Positions 9,701-18,419 of a DNA stretch of 21,170 nucleotides are shown piece after piece. This stretch comes from Plantago elongata (lineage: Eukaryota; Streptophyta; Magnoliopsida; Lamiales; Plantaginaceae). The stretch spans positions 1 through 21,170 of the forward strand of contig JAYMSP010003085.1 of assembly GCA_036897095.1 (NCBI GenBank), given 5' to 3'. Within the stretch, counting starts at the first letter, position 1; the number at the start of each line of letters is the position of its first letter. The notes under the pieces are model-generated. The model saw nothing but the letters and a program-made list of their open reading frames with translations. It was not told the DNA's origin and did not search any database. Both the position numbers and the translations under genes were made by a program.

Positions 9701-10966
9701 TTCTGTGTCAACGTACCCATTTCACGGTACACGAATCTGTGAAACTAATGTATTCACAAACCCATTTTCAATGTATCAGTCATTAATGTATTCAGGTACA
9801 CTGGAAGATACCAGTGGATTTTCTGTGAAGATTCAGCATAAAATAACTATCCAAGTATTTCCATTTTTCAGTGGAAACTAATTATATGTATCCTATGCTT
9901 ACCAACAATAGATTATTGCCTCATAAATTGAGCTTTGATGTGGCATTTATATTGTTATTTTGTGGTGAGTGAACCTAAATTGAAGTATGTTCTTTCGATT
10001 AGGATGAATTATGAACTATTATTGTAGAAGAAGAAATATCTGGATCTAATCGAACTATAGAACGGTGATGTGTTTGATGGTAATGCGAGAGGGAAGGCTC
10101 CATGTATTATATGCAACATGCTTTGGTAACGGAACTGGTAAATGTTAAAGATAAAATAAAACTGTTAATGGGACTTCCATGTTCCAAGATACAATAATTT
10201 AGCCCGAAATCAAGGGGGTTAGTAATGTACCAAAACCTCAAAGAAGGATCTTACACTTAACCTAATCAATGGATAAAGTTCTTCACCAGGACACATTACA
10301 TTTTGTATTCCTGGAAAGTATGGCTCGGTCTCTGAAATCACAATGCACCTTTTTTCTGTGTAACGATCACTTATTTTGTGGAGAGAGTGGATATTGTAGG
10401 ATAGTAAGTAATTTATGAACCCTCATTTTGGCTAGTTGCAAGAGGTATACATGTGGTGGCGGGTTGAGTAATTTATAAAGCAATGAAACCCAGTTTGCTT
10501 GAGATGCAGAATAATGTCAGTTTTTTCCATCGGACAATGTCATTTTCCATTTGGCAACTCTATGTAGTGTTCTGTGTCCTTGTTTTCTTTTAAGGCATAA
10601 TTTTCTATGGTGATTGCAATATGTCATGAATCAGATTAAGACCCTCTGCCGCAATAACCATCTTTATCTTGTATTTTGCATGATCAGTTGCAATGTCGCC
10701 CCTGTGGCAATACCTGGTGGGCTTCAAGGGATGATGCATCTCAATTAACCATAGAACCAAGCTCAACCAAATCAGTTGGTAGTGCACCATTGGCTACTGC
10801 CAAGTTTGATGACATTGAGAAGAATCTGATCAGTCCTCGTGGAGCAGCTGACAAGGGGGGCGCTGATGCGGTCAAGAAAACAGGGGAGTCATCTGCACCG
10901 GCATTAGACACTCAGAGATCTTTCAACAAAAGCCGGCCAGAGGAAAATTCTGCTGCAGCCAAGTAA
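3762..10966 (+). CDS. AIPP3: BAH-domain/TFIIS-like H3K27me3 reader, AIPP3/BDT1 orthologue
   Basis: Eight exons: 3762-4148, 5065-5127, 5796-6530, 6625-6759, 6956-7039, 7814-7873, 8072-8158 and 10688-10966 (stop TAA). All join at GT-AG sites in phase 0, giving 609 residues, close to the Arabidopsis protein. The start is supported by an in-frame TGA four codons upstream and a purine at -3 with G at +4. Residues 31-36 (KRKRKK) look like a nuclear signal; about 70-100 are strongly acidic. The BAH domain covers about 126-250, with Tyr145 (KPYVAIIK) and Trp166/Tyr168 (GQWFYRPEE) spaced like the methyl-lysine cage of Arabidopsis AIPP3. Residues about 396-495 resemble the TFIIS central region. Cys494, Cys497, Cys520 and Cys523 form a zinc-ribbon-like CX2C-X22-CX2C. 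The family reads H3K27me3 in the nucleus, works with PHD proteins and the Pol II phosphatase CPL2, and associates with the ASI1 complex. Function here is by family. Confidence 0.93.
4149..5064 (+). other. Intron 1 of the BAH gene
   Basis: A 916-bp intron with GTGAGT donor, followed at once by a long T run interrupted by one G, and an ATCTGCAG acceptor. It separates the disordered, charged N terminus from the BAH domain. It holds a probable degraded SINE at 4662-4782. Confidence 0.85.
4662..4782 (-). mobile_element. Probable degraded SINE in intron 1
   Basis: On the minus strand, a box-A-like TGGCTCAATAGTAAG (4760-4774) is followed by a box-B-like stretch with CCCAGGTCAGTGGACTGGA, close to CCCAGGTTCGAGTCCTGGA of tRNA-derived SINEs. 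The sequence ends in an A run (T run at 4662-4669 on +). I found no convincing target duplication, so the copy is old or the boundaries are wrong. Confidence 0.42.
5128..5795 (+). other. Intron 2 of the BAH gene
   Basis: A 668-bp intron with GTAATA donor and CATACAG acceptor. The + frame is open from 5703 through the acceptor into exon 3, but this upstream part has no protein similarity I know, and skipping exon 2 would lose the cage residue Tyr145. No element was recognised inside it. Confidence 0.85.
7040..7813 (+). other. Intron 5 of the BAH gene
   Basis: A 774-bp intron, GTTTAG donor and CTACACAG acceptor. It contains a perfect 9-bp inverted repeat, TCCTCCATC at 7192-7200 and GATGGAGGA at 7215-7223, with a 14-base loop. 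Otherwise it is T-rich and featureless. Confidence 0.8.
7882..7993. repeat. 13-bp target site duplication around the SINE
   Basis: TTGTTTCGTCTCT occurs at 7882-7894 and at 7981-7993 and encloses the SINE exactly. The first copy starts only nine bases after the end of exon 6 (7873), so the insertion landed very near the splice donor without breaking it. Confidence 0.85.
7895..7980 (-). mobile_element. tRNA-derived SINE in intron 6
   Basis: A short SINE in antisense orientation to the gene. On the minus strand, TTCAGTTGGTAAG (7958-7970) is box A and GGTTCGAGT (7921-7929) is box B; the copy ends in an A tail, seen as the T run from 7895 on +. It is flanked by a perfect 13-bp direct repeat TTGTTTCGTCTCT at 7882-7894 and 7981-7993, the target duplication of LINE-type retroposition. 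The perfect duplication suggests a fairly young insertion. At about 86 bp it is near the short end for plant SINEs and probably 5'-truncated or a tRNA-only type. Confidence 0.82.
8494..9028. mobile_element. hAT-type MITE, 535 bp
   Basis: The element starts CAGGGGCGGACGCAC and ends GGGCTCGCCAGTG; these are imperfect inverted repeats (CAGGGGCGGACGCA against CACTGGCGAGCCCA) of the kind found at hAT ends. It is flanked by a perfect 8-bp duplication CGTATCGG at 8486-8493 and 9029-9036, the hAT target-duplication length. There is no transposase coding in it, so it is non-autonomous. A perfect 22-bp palindrome lies at 8983-9004, just inside the right end. Excising it restores the second copy of the surrounding tandem repeat. 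Confidence 0.82.
8983..9004. repeat. Perfect 22-bp palindrome inside the hAT MITE
   Basis: Arms AGTGGCATCAA (8983-8993) and TTGATGCCACT (8994-9004) meet without a loop. It begins with AGTGGC, similar to the element end (GCCAGT-type), so it may be an inverted subterminal transposase-binding motif. Confidence 0.75.
9332..9515. mobile_element. Stowaway-type MITE (Tc1/mariner), 184 bp
   Basis: The left end reads CTCCCTCCGTTCTTCTAAGA and the right end is its imperfect reverse complement, finishing AAGATGGGAGGGAG. TA dinucleotides flank both ends (9330-9331 and 9516-9517). CTCCCTCCGTTC is the signature terminus of plant Stowaway elements, and TA is their target duplication. The interior is A-rich and has no coding capacity. 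Confidence 0.9.
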
Positions 10967-13430
10967 ATTATGTTATAAATTTATAATCATAGCCCGTGTC
11001 TATTGGGACTGCAGATAGGTTAACTTCTCTAACATGAATATGCAGGACAGTACAAATCTCTTTTGGTTGTTGTAGACTTGTACTCTTTGTGATGGTAACA
11101 ATGTGTTTGTTTTAGCTGTAACGGTGCTTGTTCTGTTGGAAACGAGTGGATGCTGGTGAGTGGTGACCATTTTTTTACTATTGCATCCAGTAAACTTGGC
11201 TATGAGTTCCAACCTTAGCTGTCTAGTTATACTGGATGAACACAGTCAAATTTGGATACATAAAACATTATGTTATTTGAGCACTGGAATGTGGAAGAAC
11301 AAGCTCTAACAGAACAGAACAGATTGTTTATGCGAGTGAAGTTATAATTGGTTGAGTGGTAATTGAGTAGAATAGAGGAAAGGGGGAATTGGGGGTAAAA
11401 TGAGAAAATGACAGGACTATATTGTGAATGTGATGAGCCGACCCTCCAACATGTAGCCCTATCTCTCACATGCGTTAGATATCTTGTCGAGACACTCGTG
11501 TCTGTTACTGGACATTTACTAGTATACTCTGCTTTTCCTTTGTCTTCCTGGACGAGAATGCCCTCCCTGTTCAATCTAATCCGTCATTCTCAATTTTTGC
11601 CCGCTAGTTTTTGTGTTGACTTTTTACGTAACAATCCGACAACTAATCCATAAATTCTAGTTATATATGGCTTTGGTTGTATACCTCTTAATTGTATGAT
11701 GTTGTTCGCTTCTAATTTGAGTATTTATGAGTTTAATTTTAAATTAAATCATATGAGGGTCATGATATTTTCATTAGTAACGTAACTCTTCTTCTTAGTC
11801 TTTTCCGTTAGTGAAGGTGAATTCATGCTCTGAGCTTGGGAGCTTTGCTATTTCTCGAATTTCTTTTTTAGTTCACAAGTTTTTTAATTCATTGTTAAAA
11901 GATTGTGTAATAAAATGTCTAGTGACACATTTTCGTGAGGGGTGAGTATGTCATATCGACTTGTACTTGCACTGCATACGAAAACAATCGAACCAAATCT
12001 ACTCTATAATTATAAATCGCCGTAAGATTTCATCAAGATGTTCATACCTGGCTCCGCTATATTATTATATTGTAATATTTATAACGATATCTCGATAACT
12101 TGAGGAAAATATTACATTGTATTCAACCAGTTCATTTCGTTCTGCAAACAACAATATTCTTCTTATTTTCCTGAATTATGTTACACGTGTTCATAACATT
12201 AGTACACTGTCATTATATATCTTCTTCATATGATGTAGGATATTTAATGGCCTCCGTTTGAATTTTATATATATCATAAAGGAGTTTCCGGCTGTACTTT
12301 TTTTAACTTAGAAATCGATGTGTATAATGAAGATGATTCTGAAGTGTATGAGTGTGCTTTCCTTTATTCTTGCTTATGTGCGTATAACCATGGACCACCG
12401 TTCTCCCCATCTTTTGTTTGAAAATGATATTCAGTTCTTCTCCGTCCTATTTTTTACCATATTTATCATTAACTTTTCAGCTTCATAAGTTTCTTTTGAT
12501 ATGAAATTTATTATATAAACGCGTAGCTTTTTAAATAAATTAACTGGTTTGAGAAGCTAATCAAGTTAGCTTGTTGAAAAAAAAAAAAACTACCTGACCA
12601 GCTACTTACTAACTTTTCAGTTATCAGCAAACTTTTCAACTACCAATTAATTTTTCAACTAATTTTTGTTAAAATGAACATTCAACGAGCTAAAAAATAT
12701 ATATCTATACATATGATGAAGTGACCAATTTTCTGTCAATCTAAAACCTAGCACAAAACTTGACCGAAATCACAGAAAGATAATTACATAATTTGTTGGA
12801 GCATTTATTATTATTATTTTTATATCATTTGTTGGTTATTAATAAAATCCACATTTTGTACATATAATAATTATATCATATTTTTGAGATATTATTACAA
12901 TTACAATATTTAGTCGTATAAATTTCTAATTATACTATTATAATAGTTTTCTATATAGAGAAATAAATCACGTATTTTGAAGAATGAAAGAACTCTAAAA
13001 TATGAGGTGTCACATCTTGTTGGTTATAATTATCAGCGATTTTAATTATTAATAATTATATCAATAATAATTGGATTCTAACATCTCATTATGATTTCCC
13101 CTCTCCATAATTTCCTTCTGTTTTAAGTTTTAATTCATAATTATTCACCAACTCTATACTTTTCCTCTTTTACAATAACTCCATCAGTTTCCGTTAACTA
13201 TAAACCAAACGAAGCATCCTCAACTACATATTGAGTTAATTATGGATGGATGATGAATGTGTGAAACAATGAATATCAACCAATAACACATGCATCTACT
13301 TATCAAACATTAATTGATATGGACATAGCGTGGGGTATCAAAAAGTTATGATTTTGGTATTATGTTTAAAAAATATACTAACCGAAACAAACAATGTTTG
13401 GGATGGTGGATAGGATAGAAGTGTGAGAAC
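10967..13430. other. 3' flank of the BAH gene and AT-rich intergenic DNA
   Basis: The 3' UTR of the BAH gene must lie at the left of this stretch; no clear AATAAA signal is visible near the stop codon, so its end is not placed. Two open frames overlap on opposite strands at 11227-11653 (115 and 81 codons); neither shows a recognisable domain. At 12554-12572 a small inverted repeat AAGCTAA/TTAGCTT precedes an A run and several degenerate ACTTTTCA-type copies up to about 12670, possibly a worn MITE. The rest is AT-rich and featureless. Confidence 0.5.
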
Positions 13431-13490
13431 GTCCGGTGTGGTGGATCGTGGCAATCGGTTGTAGAGCAATTGATTTTGTCAGGTTTATAC

Positions 13491-13521
13491 TGTGACGATC
13501 GATAAAAAATCAATCGTCACA
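13491..13521. repeat. Hairpin in the left arm of the PIF/Harbinger element
   Basis: TGTGACGAT at 13491-13499 pairs perfectly with ATCGTCACA at 13513-13521 across an A-rich loop. It lies some 60 bp inside the proposed left terminus and may be a subterminal motif. Confidence 0.6.
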
Positions 13522-13570
13522 TTTTTTATTTTTTTTGAATTTTTAAAATCGAATAACTGCTATATTTTTA

Positions 13571-13645
13571 AAATAGATAAAATGACGGTTATATTTTGAT
13601 GAAATAGATAAAATCACGATTATATTTCCGAAATAGATAAATTGG
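13571..13645 (+). repeat. Short tandem repeat, about 30-bp period, three copies
   Basis: AAATAGATAA begins at 13571, 13602 and 13631. The first two copies are followed by similar stretches (AATGACGGTTATATTT and AATCACGATTATATTT); the third diverges into ATTGGACTAC. They sit between the left end of the PIF/Harbinger element and the small + strand open frame. Confidence 0.6.
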
Positions 13646-13748
13646 ACTACTGTAAAAAGGTACCCTTATCTACTATATCCACCACAACTTCTTCATCTTC
13701 TTCTTCCAACAAACCTCCATCTTATCCATTCAACCACATCACCACATC

Positions 13749-13982
13749 ATGGCGAACCGAAAGTTTTCGGAAAATAAATATTGTGCTATTCGATTGATTT
13801 GGGAACAAGTTTGTCAACGGCCGGATTGGACAATTTTCCGAGCAAATACGCATTTCCTTTTCGTGAAGGAGGTATGTGATGCATGTGTATTGGATGATGG
13901 TACTGTTCTTGTTGGTATTGCGCCAAGATCCAGAGATGAGCTTCGCAGTAGAGCTAGACGTCTTAACCTTAATGACAATTAA
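13749..13982 (+). CDS. Small unrecognised ORF inside the PIF/Harbinger element
   Basis: A 77-residue open frame beginning MANRKFSENKYCAIRLIWEQ and ending in a basic stretch (RSRDELRSRARRL). Upstream is a TATA-like CTATATCC (about 13672) and a C/T-rich leader of CTTCTTCATCTTC type, the arrangement usual for a plant transposon ORF. A run of GTT repeats follows the stop. It converges on the transposase. PIF/Harbinger elements carry a second ORF for a Myb/SANT-like protein, normally several hundred residues; this one is far shorter and I see no SANT motif, so it would be a remnant at best. Whether it is translated is unknown. Confidence 0.35.
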   Translation: MANRKFSENKYCAIRLIWEQVCQRPDWTIFRANTHFLFVKEVCDACVLDDGTVLVGIAPRSRDELRSRARRLNLNDN

Positions 13983-15324
13983 TATGTAGAAGCTCAGAAT
14001 AAGACTTGCTTTGTTGTTGTTGTTGTTGTTGTTTCTACTTCTAATAAAAAGCGATTGGCACAAAACATGTTTTTTTATTCAATACGAACGGAATATGATA
14101 AAACATTACATAATACGAATACAAACAAATTGAACCGAAAGTAGGAAATGAAACAACTGAACAATGAAAACATAATTTAAGTGGTCTTCCTTCATATGTG
14201 TTCGATCAAATCCTTCCACAATGCTTGGTGAGTGAGTGCGATGTACATATCACGCCTAGTCTGCATGTATCCTTCAACTGAGTTGATTACTGAAGAGCGT
14301 CTCGTGAAGCGAATACTGGTGAACAAGTCTTCTTCCACTTCGTTAATGGTGTCTTTGTTGAATTCTTTGGCATACTTCTCGTACCCGGAGATAAGTATGC
14401 CTTTCATCCTCAACGATCATGTTATGTAGGCATATACATGTATTCATAATCTTAGAAAGAAGAGGGATTGTTTTGGCAACACTGGGTTGCGGATGATGGT
14501 CAAGCGTGCTTGTAGACAACCGAAAGCTCGCTCAATATCTTTTCTGACGGCCTCTTGCTTATGTGCAAACTTGGTTTCTTAGTGAGTAACTAAATTTTTG
14601 ATAGACTTGACAAATATTGCCCAGGCAAGATAAATCCCATCAGTTATGTAGTACGCCATGTTGTAGTGATGACCGTTCACTTCAAAGTTTACCAGGGAAG
14701 ATACACCGTTGAAAAGATCATCATACACCGTTGAACGTGTAATGACAGTGAGATCATTGAATTTACTAGAAACTCTAAAGAAAGAGTGCCAAATCCGTAT
14801 GTTGTTTGAAGCGAAAAATTCTAGAACGAGCGCCGACTTACCACTTTTACCTTGGTATTGACCTTTCCATGCCATCAGGCAGTTCTTCCTTTCCAAATGC
14901 ATACAATCGATCGAGCCAATCATTCCCGGAAAGCCTCTTTCGGCATTGATTGCGAGAAGTTGATTGATGTCTTCTCTGTTAGCCCTTCGCATGTATGTTG
15001 GTGCAAACACCGCAAGGACAAAATCACAAAACTTGTTCAATGCTTTCAAAGTAAAAGTTTCACTACACCTTGTATATTCGTTAACATCATCTACGGCTAA
15101 CCATATGCGAGCATCCTCATCGCCTCAATACACTTTTGCATCTGGCCCTGCCTTAAATTAGCTTGGATCATAGTTGGAGATGGCCTCAACGATCCTCAGA
15201 AATAGTGGCTTCGTCATTCTGAACCTCCGGCGAAATTGCTTTGTTGTGTACTCGCAATTGTCGGCGAAGTAATTTTCCAACATTTGATCATGATGTTTCT
15301 CGCATTTTCGGTTGATGTACGTGC

Positions 15325-16255
15325 TGTAATGGCCAAATTTCGCTCTTCCAGCAAGACTGAAAAATTGGTCCATCAAGGCCATGACCCAATCCATGGTCTT
15401 TAAATGAGTCCATCTCAGCCTCATGTGCGGGTTGGGCTCCAAGAGGCCGCCGAACCAAGCCACCTAGTGGACTCGTCATCCAACAAAGAGGCTTGCATAC
15501 TGGCTAACTCATTTGGCCTCCCGATTTCCTAGTGGTCCGACAAGCTAGACAAATACTTGGCAAGTGTGACTGACATGCGAGCAAACCTTACTTGACTGGC
15601 TTGCTTAGTTCGCCAGAAACGAGCTCAACCGACTTGTGACACGTCCAACCCACTTCACAAAGCTAACCATGTTAGCCCAACGGACTGACTAACCCACATT
15701 GCTCGACTGACTCATTCAGTCAGTAAACAAACCGTCTAGACAAGTCAGCCGACGAAAACACTCCTCACCCGAAATATAGGAGAGGTGGGTACGGACTCTG
15801 ACCGTTGGATGGCCTATATAGGAAGGCAGACGGAAAGAGTAGGGGACATCTCATTCTGACTACGAAAACTCTAGCTATCAATCGAACGCCTCTCTCTCAA
15901 TCCCCAGCTCTCTAACAATCGGTTAGACGGTCAAGCTCTCACCTTTCGCCATCCTACCTTGCTTATCGACGATCACTAGTTAGCTTCCTTTCACACGGTT
16001 AGCTAGCACACTGTCGGTAACCATTCCATCTTTGTCGAACCGTCAACAGGATAAGTCGACCTCCATCGTCTCAATCTCTCTCCATGTCGCTTTGCTTGTT
16101 CTTTATTTCATTACTAACTTGAGCGTCGGAGTCCCTACGGTCGGCACCACACCGGTTTCACCTTGGTACTCTAGGTTTGTTGCTTGTTGCCTTGCAGGTC
16201 GTCGATGCCCCCAATTCATCAACTTAAATTTGATTGTAGATTATGAGCGTCTACA
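15325..16255 (+). mobile_element. Solo LTR inserted in the transposase gene, 931 bp
   Basis: The insert begins TGTAATGG and ends GTCTACA, giving the TG...CA ends of an LTR with TGTA/TACA inverted tips. It is flanked by a 5-bp duplication CGTGC at 15320-15324 and 16256-16260, the usual length for LTR retrotransposons. On the + strand a TATA box (CTATATAGG) at 15814-15822 is followed by a C/T-rich leader, and the 3' part has the TTGAGCGTCGGAGTCC motif common in plant gypsy LTRs, so transcription would run left to right. No internal region or second LTR exists, hence a solo LTR formed by recombination between LTRs. The short open frames within it (for example 15325-15463 on the minus strand) are chance. 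Confidence 0.85.
15814..15822 (+). promoter_or_regulatory. TATA box of the solo LTR
   Basis: CTATATAGG about 490 bp into the LTR, followed some 30 bp later by a leader rich in CTCTCTC. This is the normal place for the U3/R promoter. Confidence 0.5.
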
Positions 16256-16540
16256 CGTGCGAGTGTGTTTCTCATTCGGTTGTGAAGAAGACTTGGCGAA
16301 GTAATGCAGCACCACCATCTGGAAGAATTTCATTGCCATCACTGAACTTCCGGAGACGGCATCGAATGCAGACTTTTCGAATTCCGACTTCGGATCGGAC
16401 ATGAACACTTCCTCGGAGTGATTTGATGAAGAAGACATTAGCAAAGTGATATTTGGAAGGTTCATTAAGAGTATTTTGAGTTTAAAAGAGAGAAAGAAGG
16501 GTGAAATTTGAGGTGTGAAGAAATATATGAATTTTGGTGT

Positions 16541-16550
16541 CTATTTATAG
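16541..16550 (-). promoter_or_regulatory. TATA box of the PIF/Harbinger transposase
   Basis: The minus strand reads CTATAAATAG, followed by ACACCAAAATTCATATATTT and then TTCTTCACACC about 110 bp before the MSSSSN start. The position fits the promoter of the transposase gene. Confidence 0.6.
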
Positions 16551-16615
16551 ATCTCGAAAAAATATGATCGTTGGTATATATATTTTTTATTAAACGGATT
16601 TTAAAAAAAGAAAAA

Positions 16616-16646
16616 ACGTGTCCGGTCCAATCAAGACCGGACACGT
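16616..16646. repeat. 12-bp inverted repeat upstream of the transposase
   Basis: ACGTGTCCGGTC (16616-16627) pairs perfectly with GACCGGACACGT (16635-16646), separated by CAATCAA. A second, 10-bp pair, CGTTTGGGGC (16675-16684) and GCCCCAAACG (16705-16714), follows. Both lie between the transposase promoter and the proposed right end. Confidence 0.75.
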
Positions 16647-16766
16647 GTCCCAGTCGTTGGGTCTGGACACTAACCGTTTGGGGCGGGATCCACGGTGGGG
16701 CCCAGCCCCAAACGACAACTCAATCGGTTGCTTCACGACTGCTCCACAACCGCACCACAACCGCAC

Positions 16767-17729
16767 ATAGTGGGTGGGATCAGTCGAGTAGGAGCCGCGA
16801 CCGATGCATACGACCGCCCACAATGGATGGTTGAGGAGGCGGCAGACGTCCTATCCGAACTCCGATAAAGTAATCGAGCATAGAAACAAGCTCGACTAAT
16901 ATTTTACCTTATCGAGCGAGTCGAGTTCGAACTTTACAGAGTCGAACAAAATTTAGTGCGGTTTTAATTGAAGTTGGACTCATAAGATAAAAGCAGTCCT
17001 AACTCATAATCTCAACTGATGAATCGAATGCACATGAACTAATCTCACCCAAACAAATTACTAGACTTTATGGGTCAAATACAGATAAGCACATACATTA
17101 CGCAGTTAATTTTCCAGGCAACAAACAATTTAAACTTTGTTTTCTTCGAGTGTTTGTGTGGATACATATAATAGTTGTGTCTCAAATTATGTATTGCTAC
17201 TTGCTAGTACTTTTCCAACAACCATAGTACATATCTTTACTTTGCCTGTTATGTCCTTATCATTCTCAATGCTCAACTAACTAATTAGAGACACCAATTG
17301 ACCGGACCATAACAAGTAAACCGCCGGCTTTTATGTTCACGGAGATCGACATTATACATTTGTCAATAAATTAAATTATTTGGAAATAAATGCATATTAA
17401 TCAGACCTTGTAATGTCTAATCCTTGTATATTCTGGAAGAAATTGTTGGTGGTTTTGATTGCGGAGAAGTTGGATGGAATTTAATTATACATTATTAAAA
17501 TGAGATAGTAATCGTACACTAAAATATTTATCAAATATATATTTTAATTATTCATTTACTTCATATGTTATATTTAAATATATCCTTTAGTTATTCATTT
17601 ACTTATTATTTTATATTTATACTTATAAAATGTACAAGTATTATAAAAAAAAGTGATGCTCTTACAATTGTAATTAAAAATATATATAAATTTACTAATA
17701 TAATCTTCCAATAAAAGAAGTATTAATAT
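16767..17729. other. Intergenic DNA without recognisable genes
   Basis: Starts with GC-richer DNA up to about 16950, including GACCGCCCACAATGG at 16810-16824, which resembles a PIF/Harbinger MITE end without a confirmable partner. After about 17000 it is AT-rich with no open frame of note. Confidence 0.5.
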
Positions 17730-18383
17730 TAGGGGATTGCAGTCATCGGGTTATGCTTTGGCGACCGCCACTTAACCTGTGATTACTGATTATCAGCCAC
17801 GAAACAAATAAACAAAATGACACTCACCAGTCTCAAAATGATGAAACAATAAACTCTACAAAATAAAAACAAAATCACAAAATCAAACAAACAAAGCACA
17901 AAATCAAACAAACAATTACAAAAACATGATTATGCTACTTACATGAGACTCAGAAGATGATCCATCTACTCTAGATGAAGATACCTCTGCCATTGCACTT
18001 TGAAAGACCTCATCTGGAATCACAAATCGACCATCTTCATGAACTACAAACGCATAATTAATCATTAATATAATAATTTAAAATATAATCAATAACACAA
18101 TTATATAAAAATCTTAAGAGAAATAAAATAATATACTGAATACTATTAATAGGTGGAATTCAATAATTCACGCATATCAATGCTTCTACAGCATCCGAGC
18201 CCAACTTCGATCGTGCCTCATCGATGATACGCAGTGTAGTGGCTGGAATATCTAACAGATCCCGTCCTATCTTCCTTAACACTGGAAATCTAGCACCATC
18301 CACTTTCCACCAGCTCAAAACATCAAACTCATCTATAGAAGGAAATATATATTTTCTTCCAGATACAGCTCCAACTCAGATTT
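17730..18383 (-). mobile_element. 3' end of a decayed hAT transposon
   Basis: The right part (18383-18160, minus strand) encodes the end of a hAT transposase and 18043-17943 looks like its last exon. The left limit is set at TAGGGGATTGCAGTCATCGG (17730), which has the TAGGG start usual for hAT ends and lies where the 3' terminus should be. The bases before it are ATTAATAT; I could not find the same 8-mer next to a matching right end within the window, so the other half has been lost or lies in rearranged DNA to the right. Confidence 0.5.
17943..18383 (-). pseudogene. hAT transposase C-terminal dimerisation region, truncated
   Basis: On the minus strand, KSELELYLEE (about 18383-18354) is followed, after a frameshift, by IDEFDVLSWWKVDGARFPVL and then DAVEALICVNY before a TGA at 18160-18162. 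This is the conserved hAT C-terminal dimerisation domain (E-ylee...fDvLsWWk...yPvL...ArdlL.iP.tt...veALic). The usual ASES-FSTGGR part is missing, replaced by a short RIIDEARSKLG, so there is an internal deletion. A further open segment 17943-18043 between TTTGTAG and GTAAGT (contains GRFVIPDEVFQSAMAEVSSS) may be the final exon. The catalytic half of the protein is not in the window. Not functional. Confidence 0.7.
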
Positions 18384-18419
18384 TTGCAATAATGAAGGAT
18401 GAGATGCACCATTGATATG

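Larger units (their letters stand above)
8159..10687 (+). other. Intron 7 of the BAH gene, expanded by transposons
   Basis: A 2529-bp intron, GTTCCT donor and TGATCAG acceptor, that separates the two halves of the zinc ribbon (Cys494/497 before it, Cys520/523 after it). It contains a 196-bp tandem repeat, a hAT MITE and a Stowaway MITE, together explaining roughly a third of its length. Positions 9520-10680 show no recognisable element. Confidence 0.85.
14192..16465 (-). pseudogene. PIF/Harbinger transposase, frameshifted and split by a solo LTR
   Basis: The N-terminal piece is 16465-16256 (probably starting at the MSSSSNHSEEVF methionine) and continues after the LTR at 15319. Recognisable pieces in order are ADNCEYTTKQFRRRFRMTKP, then a DDE nuclease part (15049-14579) with RGFPGMIGSIDCMHLERKNC and YYITDGIYLAWAIFVKSI, then QEAVRKDIERAFGCLQARLT and a C terminus ending WKDLIEHI at 14192. 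This order matches plant Harbinger/HARBI1-type DDE transposases. It is broken by frameshifts near 15165 and 15097, a stop at 14579-14581 and another shift near 14440. The expected DDE acidic residues in GSIDCMH and TDGIY are still visible. The protein cannot be made as it stands. Confidence 0.85.
13431..16766 (-). mobile_element. Decayed PIF/Harbinger DNA transposon (ends tentative)
   Basis: The element is defined by a minus-strand transposase (14192-16465). Imperfect terminal inverted repeats are proposed: GTCCGGTGTGGTG from 13431 and, on the opposite strand, GTGCGGTTGTGGTG at 16753-16766; similarity continues inward (GGTTGTAGAGCAATTG near 13459 against GGTTGTGGAGCAGTCG on the other end). 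No TTA/TAA duplication could be confirmed, so the ends may be a few bases off. Without the solo LTR the element is about 2.4 kb. Confidence 0.55.

Noticed and set aside
11227-11653. Overlapping open frames of 115 codons (minus) and 81 codons (plus)
   Set aside because: No domain, no family resemblance, no clear promoter or splice sites; two frames open over the same bases suggest composition or an unknown repeat rather than a gene.
15325-15463. Minus-strand peptide beginning MAWFGGLLEPNPHM as the N terminus of the transposase
   Set aside because: This part lies inside the solo LTR. The true N terminus is at 16465-16256, and the two sides join in frame at the CGTGC duplication.
16571-16834. 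Overlapping open frames of 87 and 77 codons upstream of the transposase
   Set aside because: They cover inverted repeats of the element arm and have no protein-like features.
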